Shown here piece after piece: positions 21,908 through 30,261 of a stretch of 64,000 nucleotides of DNA. The stretch is from contig NZ_QJRC01000060.1 of NCBI RefSeq assembly GCF_013393325.1, forward strand, positions 86,971 through 150,970, read 5' to 3'. Origin of the DNA: Pseudomonas hunanensis (lineage in GTDB: Bacteria; Pseudomonadota; Gammaproteobacteria; Pseudomonadales; Pseudomonadaceae). The notes below the pieces were generated by a model, which was given only the letters and a program-made list of their open reading frames with translations, ran no database searches and had not been told where the DNA came from. Numbering within the stretch: position 1 is the stretch's first letter; each line of letters begins with the position of its first letter. The position numbers and the translations under genes are program-made.

Positions 21908-23293
21908 ATGCCACGTGAAATTCGTTTGAACGCCTTCGAGATGAACTGTGTCGGCCACCAGTCGCCCGGCCTGTGGCGCCACCCCAAGGACCGCGCTTGG
22001 CAATACAAGGACCTGGACTACTGGACCGACCTGGCCAAGCTGCTGGAACGCGGCAAGTTCGACGGTGTGTTTATCGCCGACGTGATCGGCATCTACGATG
22101 TGCTGGGCGGCAATGGCGACGCGGCCATCCGTCAGGCGGCCCAGGTGCCGGTGAACGACCCCTTGGCCCTGATCACCCCGATGGCACTGGTGACCGAGCA
22201 CCTTGGTTTCGGCCTGACCGCCTCGCTCACCTTCGAGCACCCGTACCCGTTCGCCCGTCGGTTATCGACCCTGGATCACCTGACCAAGGGCCGCATCGGC
22301 TGGAACATCGTCACGTCTTACCTCGACAGCGGTGCACGCAACCTGGGACAGAAGGCGCTGAGCGACCATGATGCTCGCTACGACTACGCCGACGAGTACC
22401 TGGAGGTGCTGTACAAGCTGTTCGAGGGCAGCTGGGAGGACGGTGCGGTGGTGCGCGACCGCGAGACCGGCCTGTTCACCGACCCGCGCAAAGTCCACGA
22501 GATCCGTCATCAGGGCAAGCACTTCCAGGTTCCGGGCATACACCTGTGCGAACCGTCCCCGCAACGCACTCCCGTGCTGTATCAGGCAGGGGCGTCCAGC
22601 CGTGGTAAAAACTTCGCCGCGGGCCACGCCGAGTGCGTGTTCGTCGCCGCGCCCTCCAAGGTCATCCTGAAAAAGACCGTGGCCGACATTCGTCGCCGGG
22701 CCGCCGAGGCAGGGCGCGATCCGCGCAAGGTGCTGATCTTCAACATGCAGACGGTGATAGTCGACGAAACCGACGCCAAGGCCCAAGCCAAATGGCAGGA
22801 GTTGAAAAGCTACGCCAGCTACGAAGGCGCCCTGGCGCTGATCTCTGGCTGGACTGGCATCGACTTCAGCGAGTACCAGCCCGATCAGGTGCTGGAGCAT
22901 ATCCACACCAATGCCATCCAATCGGCTGTGGAGGCGTTTTCCACCGCCGACCCGAACAAGCAGTGGACGGTGCAGGAACTGGCCGACTGGGTCGGCATTG
23001 GCGGCTTTGGCCCGCTGATCGTCGGCAGTGCGCAAACTGTGGCGGATGAACTGCAGGCCTGGGTCGAAGAAACCGATGTCGATGGCTTCAACCTGACCTA
23101 TGCCCTGGCCCACGAAACCTTCCGCGATGTGGTCGAGCTGCTGGTGCCCGAGCTGCAGCAACGTGGCGCCTACAAGACCGAGTACCGCCCCGGTACCCTG
23201 CGCGAGAAACTGTTCGGCGACGGCCCACGGCTGCCGGCCAGCCACCCGGCCGCTGGCTACCGCGACCTTGCCCGTCAAGCCGAACCTGTCTGA
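21908..23293 (+). CDS. LLM-class FMN-dependent monooxygenase, DszA/SnaA/NtaA family
   Basis: Encodes 461 residues, the length of DszA/NtaA-type enzymes. AGGAG lies six bases before the ATG. Family marks are the start RLNAFEMNCVGHQSPGLW, LARGKFDGVFIAD-type region (LLERGKFDGVFIAD), TSLTFEHPYPFARR-like (TASLTFEHPYPFARRLSTLD), GRIGWNIVTSY and VLYQAGASSRGKNFAA. These enzymes use FMNH2 from a separate reductase to oxidise sulfones, thioethers, aminopolycarboxylates or similar. The convergent neighbour is a DszC-like monooxygenase, which favours organosulfur use. No reductase or transporter is nearby. The 100 bases upstream are unusually AT-rich. Confidence 0.88.
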   Translation: MPREIRLNAFEMNCVGHQSPGLWRHPKDRAWQYKDLDYWTDLAKLLERGKFDGVFIADVIGIYDVLGGNGDAAIRQAAQVPVNDPLALITPMALVTEHLGFGLTASLTFEHPYPFARRLSTLDHLTKGRIGWNIVTSYLDSGARNLGQKALSDHDARYDYADEYLEVLYKLFEGSWEDGAVVRDRETGLFTDPRKVHEIRHQGKHFQVPGIHLCEPSPQRTPVLYQAGASSRGKNFAAGHAECVFVAAPSKVILKKTVADIRRRAAEAGRDPRKVLIFNMQTVIVDETDAKAQAKWQELKSYASYEGALALISGWTGIDFSEYQPDQVLEHIHTNAIQSAVEAFSTADPNKQWTVQELADWVGIGGFGPLIVGSAQTVADELQAWVEETDVDGFNLTYALAHETFRDVVELLVPELQQRGAYKTEYRPGTLREKLFGDGPRLPASHPAAGYRDLARQAEPV

Positions 23294-23300
23294 AATACCC

Positions 23301-23319
23301 GGGGCTGCGCAGCAGCCCC
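23301..23319. terminator. bidirectional hairpin between convergent monooxygenase genes
   Basis: GGGGCTGC, loop GCA, GCAGCCCC: an 8-bp stem centred between the two stops (23293 and 23330). There is no strong T-run on either side. Confidence 0.55.
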
Positions 23320-23329
23320 AGTTGATGAC

Positions 23330-24571
23330 TCAGGACTGCTTGGCACCCCCACCAATCTGCCATACATACGGTGGTTCGGTACCGTTCACCTGCCAATCGC
23401 CGATAATCCGCTCCTTGTAGATCACCGGGTTGTGCGAAGCCGCCGTGCGGGCGTTGCGCCAGTGGCGGTCGAGCTGGCGGCTGGTGCTGGTGGTGGAAGC
23501 GCCCAAGGCATTGAACAGGTCGCTGGTGGCGCGCAGTACCAGATCGATGGTGGCCACTTGCGCCTGGGCCGATTCCAGCTCGGCAACCACATTGGCCTGC
23601 TGCTCAGCGGCCGAATCATTGGCGAAGCGTGCCAGGTAGGCCTGCTGGATGGCCTCGGCGGCACGCAGGGTCGCAGCTTCGGCGGCATACACCTGGCCCG
23701 AGGCCTTGCCGATCACTTGCAGCACCTGTGGGTCCTGGCTGACGGCAGCACCGTTGCCATGGCTGAATACCCGTGTGCGCTTGCTGGTTTCCTGGCCGAA
23801 GTCGCGCACGGCTGCACGCCCGGAGCCGGTGATCACCGCCAGCAGCACCAGTTGGTAGAACGCGGTCTGGTATTTGAAACGGGTGGCGAAATCGATGATG
23901 TTCTCTTCCTCGACCACGGCATTTTCAAACACCGAAGTACCGCTGCCGGTGGTGCGCTGGCCGAAGCCGTCCCAATCATCGTTCTGGTGGATACCGGGCT
24001 GCTGAGTGCGGATGGCAGCGATTACATCGGCGCCGGTGTCCTCGCGCCGGGCGAACAGGTCGATCCAGTCGGAGAACAGGCTGCCAGTGCTGTAGTACTT
24101 GGTGCCGTTGACTACCCACTGCTCACCCAGGCGCGAAACGCGGGTGATGACATCGCCAATCTTCACTGCGCCGATCTCGGTCCAGGCACAACCCACCAGA
24201 TCACCGGCGACAAAACGCTGGAACCAGACATCCTGCGGTGCGCTGGCGTGGGCATTGAGGCGGTCTTCGACGAAGGCGAAATGGCCGCGCAGGGCCTGGG
24301 GCACGTTGGAGTCGGCTTCGGCCAGCTCGATCAGCAACTGGAACAACTGCGGCAAGGATGCCCCGCCACCGCCATGCTCGATCGGCACGCGCACGGCGCC
24401 AAAGCCGGCCTCCTTCAGCCACTGGATAGGTGCATGGGGCAAGGTACGGTTGCGCTCGCGCTCCACGCTGCTATCGGCAATGCGGGTGAAGATGGGCCTG
24501 AAGCGTGCGGCAAGCGTGGCGTAGTCGGTGCCGTTGGCGGGGACGGGCAGGTGTTGTTCGAGGGCAGTCAT
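23330..24571 (-). CDS. acyl-CoA dehydrogenase-fold flavin monooxygenase, DszC-like
   Basis: Encodes 413 residues from ATG 24571 (TGGAG eight bases upstream). The frame is open further upstream but the family length and ribosome site fix this start. Compared with my memory of DszC, shared features are LKEAGFGAVRVPIEHGG near 52, VVNGTKYYSTG, NDDWDGFGQRTTGSG and DRHWRNARTAASHNPVIYK near 380. DszC-type enzymes add oxygen to sulfur using FMNH2 (sulfide to sulfone), unlike true acyl-CoA dehydrogenases. With the DszA-like gene it could make a two-step organosulfur oxidation. SfnB-like sulfur-acquisition enzymes are the alternative. Confidence 0.85.
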   Translation of the reverse strand: MTALEQHLPVPANGTDYATLAARFRPIFTRIADSSVERERNRTLPHAPIQWLKEAGFGAVRVPIEHGGGGASLPQLFQLLIELAEADSNVPQALRGHFAFVEDRLNAHASAPQDVWFQRFVAGDLVGCAWTEIGAVKIGDVITRVSRLGEQWVVNGTKYYSTGSLFSDWIDLFARREDTGADVIAAIRTQQPGIHQNDDWDGFGQRTTGSGTSVFENAVVEEENIIDFATRFKYQTAFYQLVLLAVITGSGRAAVRDFGQETSKRTRVFSHGNGAAVSQDPQVLQVIGKASGQVYAAEAATLRAAEAIQQAYLARFANDSAAEQQANVVAELESAQAQVATIDLVLRATSDLFNALGASTTSTSRQLDRHWRNARTAASHNPVIYKERIIGDWQVNGTEPPYVWQIGGGAKQS

Positions 24572-24778
24572 CGGAATACTCCAGGTACATGAAGGAGGGG
24601 TATGTACCCGGTGATTGCACAGGTCGTGCCGAGCGCTGAAACGCACGGGGGCCGGGGTTTGCGGCGTGTTTCGCGGTTTGCGGGCTGTGGCGGGACAGGG
24701 CAAGTTGTTGATTGGCTGTGGGCCGAACAACAGCGGGTAGCGGTTGGAAAAGCGCCAGGATTTCTTTGTAACGCTGGC

Positions 24779-24807
24779 TTCACGCCATCGCTCGGCTGAC
24801 TTAATAT
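24779..24807 (+). promoter_or_regulatory. probable promoter of the RND efflux operon
   Basis: TTCACG (24779-24784), 17 bases, TAATAT (24802-24807): a good sigma70-like pair 47 bases before the ATG at 24855. AATAT and ATATT (24803-24807 and 24822-24826) flank the start and could belong to a TetR operator, but the half-sites are short. Confidence 0.45.
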
Positions 24808-24854
24808 ACCCGCCAGTACAAATATTCGAAGTGCCCACCGCGAAAGGATTCATC

Positions 24855-25955
24855 ATGTTGCGCCATGCCTTGTCCATCGCCTTGCCCGCCGCCGCCGTGC
24901 TGTTTCTGGCGGCGTGCGGCCAGGAAGCCGCCCCACCTGCCGCGCCCCGCCCGGCGCTGGTGGTGCAGCCGCAGCCGGCCGCAGCCGCTGCCGACAGTTA
25001 CCCCGGTGAAGTGCGTGCGCGCTTCGAGCCGGAGCTGGCTTTCCGCATTGGCGGCAAGGTCAGCAAGCGCTTGGTCGAAGAGGGCCAGCGGGTCAAGGCC
25101 GACCAGCCGCTGGCCGAACTGGACCCGCAAGACGTGCGCTTGCAATTGGAAGCCAACCGCGCCCAGATGGCGGCCGCCGAGGCCAACCTGTCGCTGGTGC
25201 GTGCCGAGCGCGACCGCTACCAGAAGCTGCTGGAGCGGCAGATGGTCAGCCACTCGCAGTACGACAATGCCGAAAACCTCTACCGTGCAGGCCTTGCCCG
25301 CTTGAAGCAGGCCAAGGCCGAGTTCGACGTGGCCGGCAACCAGGCCGAGTACGCCGTGCTGCGTGCACCACAGGCCGGGGTGATTGCCAAGCGCCAGGTT
25401 GAAGTGGGCCAGGTGGTCGCCGCCGGGCAGACCGTGTTCACCCTCGCCGCCGATGGCGAGCGGGAAGTGGCCATCGGCCTGCCGGAGCAGCAGTTCGCCC
25501 GCTTTGCCGTGGGCCAACCGGTAAGCGTGGAGCTGTGGTCGCACCCGCAGGAGCGTTTCCAGGGGCGCATTCGCGAGCTGTCACCGGCTGCCGACCCGCG
25601 CTCGCGCACCTTCGCGGCGCGTATCGCCTTTGCCACGGCGGCCACACCGGCCGAGCTGGGCCAGAGCGCCCGGGTATTCATTGCCCATGAAGGCCAGATC
25701 CCGCTGGCGGTACCGCTGTCGGCTGTGACGGCGGAAAACGGCCAGGCCTACGTGTGGCGGGTGAACAAGGACAGCCGCCTGGAGCGGGCAGTGGTGCGCT
25801 TGGGCGCCTACGGCAGCGACAGCGTACCGGTGCTCGAGGGCCTTGCACCCGGCGACTGGGTGGTTGCCGCCGGTGGCCATGTACTGCGCGAGGGCCAGGC
25901 GGTACGGCCTGTGGACCGCAGCAACCGTGTAGTGAACCTGACGGCCAAGGAGTAA
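24855..25955 (+). CDS. RND efflux periplasmic adaptor (membrane fusion protein), lipoprotein
   Basis: Encodes 366 residues from ATG 24855 (GAAAGGATT before it); the open frame upstream runs through the promoter and is not used. The signal peptide has lipobox LAAC (AAVLFLAACGQ). Order of domains: lipoyl/barrel-sandwich half (about 45-80, RFEPELAFRIGGKVSKRLVE), helical hairpin (about 90-150), second lipoyl half (VLRAPQAGVIAKRQVEVGQVV), beta-barrel and membrane-proximal part. It links the RND pump to an outer-membrane channel. The pump gene starts 6 bases later. No TolC-type channel gene is in the operon, so an unlinked one is probably used. Confidence 0.93.
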   Translation: MLRHALSIALPAAAVLFLAACGQEAAPPAAPRPALVVQPQPAAAAADSYPGEVRARFEPELAFRIGGKVSKRLVEEGQRVKADQPLAELDPQDVRLQLEANRAQMAAAEANLSLVRAERDRYQKLLERQMVSHSQYDNAENLYRAGLARLKQAKAEFDVAGNQAEYAVLRAPQAGVIAKRQVEVGQVVAAGQTVFTLAADGEREVAIGLPEQQFARFAVGQPVSVELWSHPQERFQGRIRELSPAADPRSRTFAARIAFATAATPAELGQSARVFIAHEGQIPLAVPLSAVTAENGQAYVWRVNKDSRLERAVVRLGAYGSDSVPVLEGLAPGDWVVAAGGHVLREGQAVRPVDRSNRVVNLTAKE

Positions 25956-25961
25956 GTCCCG

Positions 25962-28900
25962 ATGGGTTTCAACCTTTCTGCCTGGGCGCTGCGCAACCGC
26001 CAGATCGTCCTGTTCCTGATGATTTTGCTGGCGGCCATTGGCGCCATGTCCTACACCAAGCTCGGCCAGAGCGAGGATCCGCCGTTCACCTTCAAGGCCA
26101 TGGTCATTCGCACCCTGTGGCCCGGCGCCACCGCCGAAGAAGTGTCGCGCCAGGTGACCGAGCGTATTGAGAAGAAGCTGATGGAAACCGGCGAGTACGA
26201 GAAGATTGTCTCGTTCTCCCGCCCCGGCGAATCGCAGGTCACCTTCATGGCCCGCGACTCGTTGCATTCCAAGGACATCCCCGAGCTGTGGTACCAGATC
26301 CGCAAGAAGGTCGCGGACATCCGCCACACCTTGCCGCCGGAAATCCAGGGCCCGTTCTTCAACGATGAATTCGGCACCACCTTCGGCAATATCTATGCGT
26401 TGACTGGCGAGGGCTTCGACTATGCGGTGCTCAAGGACTACGCCGACCGTATCCAGATCCAGCTGCAACGGGTCAAGGACGTGGGCAAGGTCGAGCTGAT
26501 CGGCCTGCAGGACGAGAAAGTCTGGATCGAGCTGTCCAACCTCAAGCTGGCCACCTTGGGCGTGCCGCTGGAAGCCGTGCAGAAGGCGTTGCAAGAGCAG
26601 AACGCGGTGAGCACCGCCGGCTTCTTCGAGACACCCAGCGAGCGCCTGCAGCTGCGCGTGAGCGGGCGATTCGACAGCGTCGAGCAGATCCGCCAGTTCC
26701 CTATTCGCGTGGGTGACCGCACCTTCCGCATCGGCGATGTGGCCGAGGTGCACCGTGGCTTCAACGACCCGCCCGCGCCGCGCATGCGCTTCATGGGCGA
26801 GGATGCCATTGGCCTGGCGGTGTCGATGAAAGACGGCGGCGATATCCTGGTACTGGGCAAGGCCCTGGAAGGTGAGTTCGAACGCCTGGCGCACAACCTG
26901 CCAGCCGGTATGGAGCTGCGCAAGGTCTCGGACCAGCCGGCGGCGGTGAAGGCCGGCGTGGGGGAGTTCGTCCAGGTGTTGGCCGAGGCGCTGGTCATCG
27001 TGCTGCTGGTGAGTTTCTTCTCGCTGGGCCTGCGCACCGGCCTGGTGGTGGCGCTGGCCATCCCGCTGGTGTTGGCCATGACCTTTGCCGCCATGCATTA
27101 CTTTGGCATCGGCCTGCACAAGATCTCCCTCGGTGCGCTGGTGCTGGCCCTGGGCCTGCTGGTGGACGACGCGATCATTGCCGTGGAGATGATGGCGATC
27201 AAGATGGAGCAGGGCTACGACCGCCTTAAAGCGGCCAGTTATGCCTGGACCAGCACGGCCTTCCCGATGCTCACCGGCACCCTGATCACGGCGGCAGGTT
27301 TTCTGCCGATTGCCACGGCGGCCTCCAGCACCGGCGAATACACCCGGTCGATCTTCCAGGTGGTCACTATTGCGTTGCTGGCCTCGTGGGTGGCGGCCGT
27401 GGTGTTCGTGCCGTACCTGGGCGAGCGCCTGCTGCCAGACCTGGCCAAGCTGCATGCCGCGCGCCACGGCAAGGACGGCCACGCGCCAGACCCTTACGCC
27501 ACGCCGTTCTACCAGCGTGTGCGGCGGGTGGTGGAGTGGTGTGTACGGCGGCGCAAGACGGTGATTCTGCTGACCGTTGCCGCCTTTGTCGGCAGCATCG
27601 TGCTGTTCCGCTTTGTGCCCCAGCAGTTTTTCCCGGCATCCGGGCGCCCGGAGTTGATGGTTGACCTGAAGCTGGCCGAAGGCGCTTCGCTGGCCAATAC
27701 CGCAGAGCGGGTCAAGCAGTTGGAGGCGCTGCTCAAGCAGCAGGACGGCATCGACAATTATGTGGCCTATGTGGGCACCGGTTCACCGCGCTTCTACCTT
27801 CCGCTGGACCAGCAACTGCCGGCAGCCAGCTTTGCCCAGTTCGTGGTGCTGGCCAAGTCGATGGAAGACCGCGAGCGCCTGCGCAGCTGGCTGATCGACA
27901 CCGTGGACCAGCAGTTCCCAGACTTGCGTGCCCGGGTCACGCGCCTGGAAAACGGCCCACCTGTGGGCTACCCAGTGCAGTTCCGGGTCACCGGCGAACA
28001 CATCGAGAAGGCCCGTGCCCTGGCCAGGGAAGTGGCTGACAAGGTGCGTGAGAACCCGCATGTGGTGAACGTGCATCTGGATTGGGAGGAGCCGAGCAAG
28101 GCCGTGTTCCTTGAAATCGACCAGGACCGTGCCCGCGCCCTGGGCGTGAGTACCGCGCACCTGGCGAGCTTCCTGCAGAGTTCGCTGATCGGCAGCACGG
28201 TCAGTCAGTACCGCGAGGACAATGAGCTGATCGAGATCCTGCTGCGCGGCACCCTGCAGGAACGCAGCGAACTGGGCAACCTCGGCAGCCTGGCGCTGCC
28301 CACCGACAACGGCCAGAGCGTGGCCCTGTCGCAGGTAGCGACCCTGCAGTACGGCTTTGAAGAAGGCATTATCTGGCACCGCAACCGCTTGCCGACGGTG
28401 ACCGTGCGCGCCGATATCTACGACAAGGAGCAGCCGGCCACACTGGTGAAACAGATTCTGCCGACCCTGCAGGACATCCGTGCCAAGCTGCCCGATGGTT
28501 ACCTGCTGGAAGTGGGTGGCACGGTTGAAGACGCTGAGCGTGGGCAGAAGTCGGTGAACGCCGGCATCCCGTTGTTCGTGGTGGTGGTGCTAAGCCTGCT
28601 GATGATCCAGTTGCGCAGCTTCTCGCGCACGGTGATGGTGTTCCTCACCGCGCCGCTGGGGCTGATTGGCGTGACCCTGTTCCTGCTGGTGTTCCGCCAG
28701 CCGTTCGGCTTTGTCGCCATGCTCGGCACCATTGCCCTGGCGGGGATGATCATGCGCAACTCGGTGATCCTGGTGGACCAGATCGAGCAGGACATCGCGG
28801 CGGGGATGGAGCGTTGGCAGGCGATCATCGAGGCCACGGTGCGGCGCTTCCGGCCAATCGTGCTGACCGCGTTGGCGGCGGTGCTGGCGATGATCCCGTT

Positions 28901-29027
28901 GTCGCGCAGTGTGTTCTACGGGCCGATGGCGGTGGCGATCATGGGCGGTTTGATCGTGGCCACGGTGCTGACGCTGTTGTTCCTGCCGGCATTGTATGCG
29001 GCGTGGTTCAGGGTGAAGAAGGGCTGA
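25962..29027 (+). CDS. RND efflux transporter permease (AcrB/HAE1-like)
   Basis: Encodes 1021 residues with the standard RND plan: TM1 at about 12-30, a large periplasmic porter/docking loop, TMs 2-6 (about 340-480), a second loop and TMs 7-12 to the end. The proton-relay pair Asp402-Asp403 is in GLLVDDAIIAVEMM on TM4. FFNDEFGTTFGNIYAL and PRFYLPLDQQLPAASFAQFV lie in the porter domains. The pump is driven by the proton gradient and exports amphiphilic drugs or solvents; the substrate cannot be told. It forms an operon with the adaptor and is probably controlled by the TetR gene at 21.0-21.7 kb. Confidence 0.94.
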   Translation: MGFNLSAWALRNRQIVLFLMILLAAIGAMSYTKLGQSEDPPFTFKAMVIRTLWPGATAEEVSRQVTERIEKKLMETGEYEKIVSFSRPGESQVTFMARDSLHSKDIPELWYQIRKKVADIRHTLPPEIQGPFFNDEFGTTFGNIYALTGEGFDYAVLKDYADRIQIQLQRVKDVGKVELIGLQDEKVWIELSNLKLATLGVPLEAVQKALQEQNAVSTAGFFETPSERLQLRVSGRFDSVEQIRQFPIRVGDRTFRIGDVAEVHRGFNDPPAPRMRFMGEDAIGLAVSMKDGGDILVLGKALEGEFERLAHNLPAGMELRKVSDQPAAVKAGVGEFVQVLAEALVIVLLVSFFSLGLRTGLVVALAIPLVLAMTFAAMHYFGIGLHKISLGALVLALGLLVDDAIIAVEMMAIKMEQGYDRLKAASYAWTSTAFPMLTGTLITAAGFLPIATAASSTGEYTRSIFQVVTIALLASWVAAVVFVPYLGERLLPDLAKLHAARHGKDGHAPDPYATPFYQRVRRVVEWCVRRRKTVILLTVAAFVGSIVLFRFVPQQFFPASGRPELMVDLKLAEGASLANTAERVKQLEALLKQQDGIDNYVAYVGTGSPRFYLPLDQQLPAASFAQFVVLAKSMEDRERLRSWLIDTVDQQFPDLRARVTRLENGPPVGYPVQFRVTGEHIEKARALAREVADKVRENPHVVNVHLDWEEPSKAVFLEIDQDRARALGVSTAHLASFLQSSLIGSTVSQYREDNELIEILLRGTLQERSELGNLGSLALPTDNGQSVALSQVATLQYGFEEGIIWHRNRLPTVTVRADIYDKEQPATLVKQILPTLQDIRAKLPDGYLLEVGGTVEDAERGQKSVNAGIPLFVVVVLSLLMIQLRSFSRTVMVFLTAPLGLIGVTLFLLVFRQPFGFVAMLGTIALAGMIMRNSVILVDQIEQDIAAGMERWQAIIEATVRRFRPIVLTALAAVLAMIPLSRSVFYGPMAVAIMGGLIVATVLTLLFLPALYAAWFRVKKG

Positions 29028-29033
29028 AGACGC

Positions 29034-29056
29034 GGGGGAGGGCATAGCCCTCCCCC
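29034..29056. terminator. bidirectional hairpin terminator after RND pump
   Basis: A perfect 10-bp stem GGGGGAGGGC / GCCCTCCCCC with loop ATA lies between the convergent pump and DUF4197 genes. It has no T-run, but G+C-rich stems of this kind often end transcription in pseudomonads. Confidence 0.65.
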
Positions 29057-29063
29057 TGGGCCG

Positions 29064-29753
29064 TCACAGGGCGCCGAAGACCTTCTTGGCCAGGCTGGTA
29101 GCCGCCTGCGCTGGGTTCTGGCGAATGCTCTGCTCCTGCTTGCCAATCATCTCGAACAGGCCATCCAGCGCCTTTTCGGTCACGTAGTTCTCAATGCTGG
29201 CGCTCTTGGCGTCGACCACGCCCAGTGCCACCGCCTGCCCGGCAAAGTTGTTGTACTGCTGGGCCAGGCCGACCTTGTCGGTCGCCTGCTTGACGATTGG
29301 CAGGAACTTGGCGCGGATCTGCTCGCGGCTGCTCTTGTTCAGGTACTGGGTGGCCGAGTCGTCACCACCGCTGAGAATGCCCTTGGCATCGGTCACGCTC
29401 ATGTTCTTCACGGCATCCACCAAAATCGCCTGGGCCTGCGGCACGGCGGCTTCGGCGGCCTTGTTCATGCTGGCTTCAAGGGCATCGACCTGTTCACCTT
29501 TGCCGAACATCTTCATGGCCTTGGCCGCTTTGCCCAGGTTGCCAGGCAATTCGATGCGCACGTCGGGGTTGTTGCTGAAGCCACCTGGGGTGCTCAACTG
29601 CTTGACGGCGAGCTGTGCGCCTTGGGTCAGGGTATCTTTCAGGCCGCCAGTGGCGTCTTTCTGGCTCAGGTCGCCCAGCGACAAGGCCAGGGCGCTGGCC
29701 GACAGCAGCAGGCCGGCGCACAGGGTAGTGAAGCGCAGGGAAGTGCGGATCAT
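29064..29753 (-). CDS. DUF4197 family exported protein
   Basis: Encodes 229 residues. The signal peptide (MIRTSLRFTTLCAGLLLSASALA) is probably cleaved after ALA, giving a periplasmic or surface protein. The mature part shows the DUF4197 signatures GLKDTLTQGAQLAVKQL, KNMSVTDAKGIL and YVTEKALDGLFEMIGKQE. Family function is unknown. It stands 33 bases after a YbaY-like lipoprotein gene in the same direction. GGAAAG lies before the ATG. Confidence 0.88.
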   Translation of the reverse strand: MIRTSLRFTTLCAGLLLSASALALSLGDLSQKDATGGLKDTLTQGAQLAVKQLSTPGGFSNNPDVRIELPGNLGKAAKAMKMFGKGEQVDALEASMNKAAEAAVPQAQAILVDAVKNMSVTDAKGILSGGDDSATQYLNKSSREQIRAKFLPIVKQATDKVGLAQQYNNFAGQAVALGVVDAKSASIENYVTEKALDGLFEMIGKQEQSIRQNPAQAATSLAKKVFGAL

Positions 29754-29786
29754 GAAGCTTTCCTTGTAAACGGATGAATACGGGTA

Positions 29787-30185
29787 TCAGCGAATCGGGT
29801 CGACTTTGATACGTACCGATTGTGGGTCACTGCCGTCGAGCGCGACACCATGGTGTTCGGTATTGATGAACAGCAGCTTGCCATCCAGCTCGATGCGCGC
29901 GCTTACCGCGTAGCGGTGGCCAGGTTTGACCTGGGCCGGGTCGTAGGTGAGGTGGAACGGCAACGGTACGTTGCCTTTGACCGGGCCGGCCTGGCGGGCC
30001 AGGGTTACGGCGGGTGCGTCCATCAGCGACACGTCCTGCAGTTCCACGCTCAGGGTGGCGGCAGGTGGCAGGGCGATACGCTGCAGGTAGAAGACTTCAC
30101 CGTCCAGGCTGGCCTGGTTGGATGGGGTTTGGCTGGAACAGGCTGCGAGCAGGGATGCGCAACACAGCATAAAGAGCTTTTTCAT
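29787..30185 (-). CDS. YbaY-family lipoprotein
   Basis: Encodes 132 residues from ATG 30185. The signal peptide has lipobox LAAC (MLCCASLLAACSS). The mature domain matches YbaY-type lipoproteins: FYLQRIALPPAATLSVELQD at the start and FHLTYDPAQVKPGHRYAVSA in the middle, a small beta-sandwich. Members are outer-membrane lipoproteins of no settled function, often linked to stress response. The next gene downstream is DUF4197. Plain GATACC precedes the ATG; the ribosome site is GGAGATACC. Confidence 0.88.
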   Translation of the reverse strand: MKKLFMLCCASLLAACSSQTPSNQASLDGEVFYLQRIALPPAATLSVELQDVSLMDAPAVTLARQAGPVKGNVPLPFHLTYDPAQVKPGHRYAVSARIELDGKLLFINTEHHGVALDGSDPQSVRIKVDPIR

Positions 30186-30261
30186 GGTATCTCCGAAGTC
30201 CTTGGCGTTGGCTTGTGGCCAACCCCAGGGACTGTAGCGGATTTTCCCGACGGATAAAGCC

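Noticed and set aside
24803..24826. AATAT...ATATT as a TetR operator for the RND operon
   Set aside because: Five-base half-sites with a 14-base spacer are too weak to call without binding data; mentioned only with the promoter.
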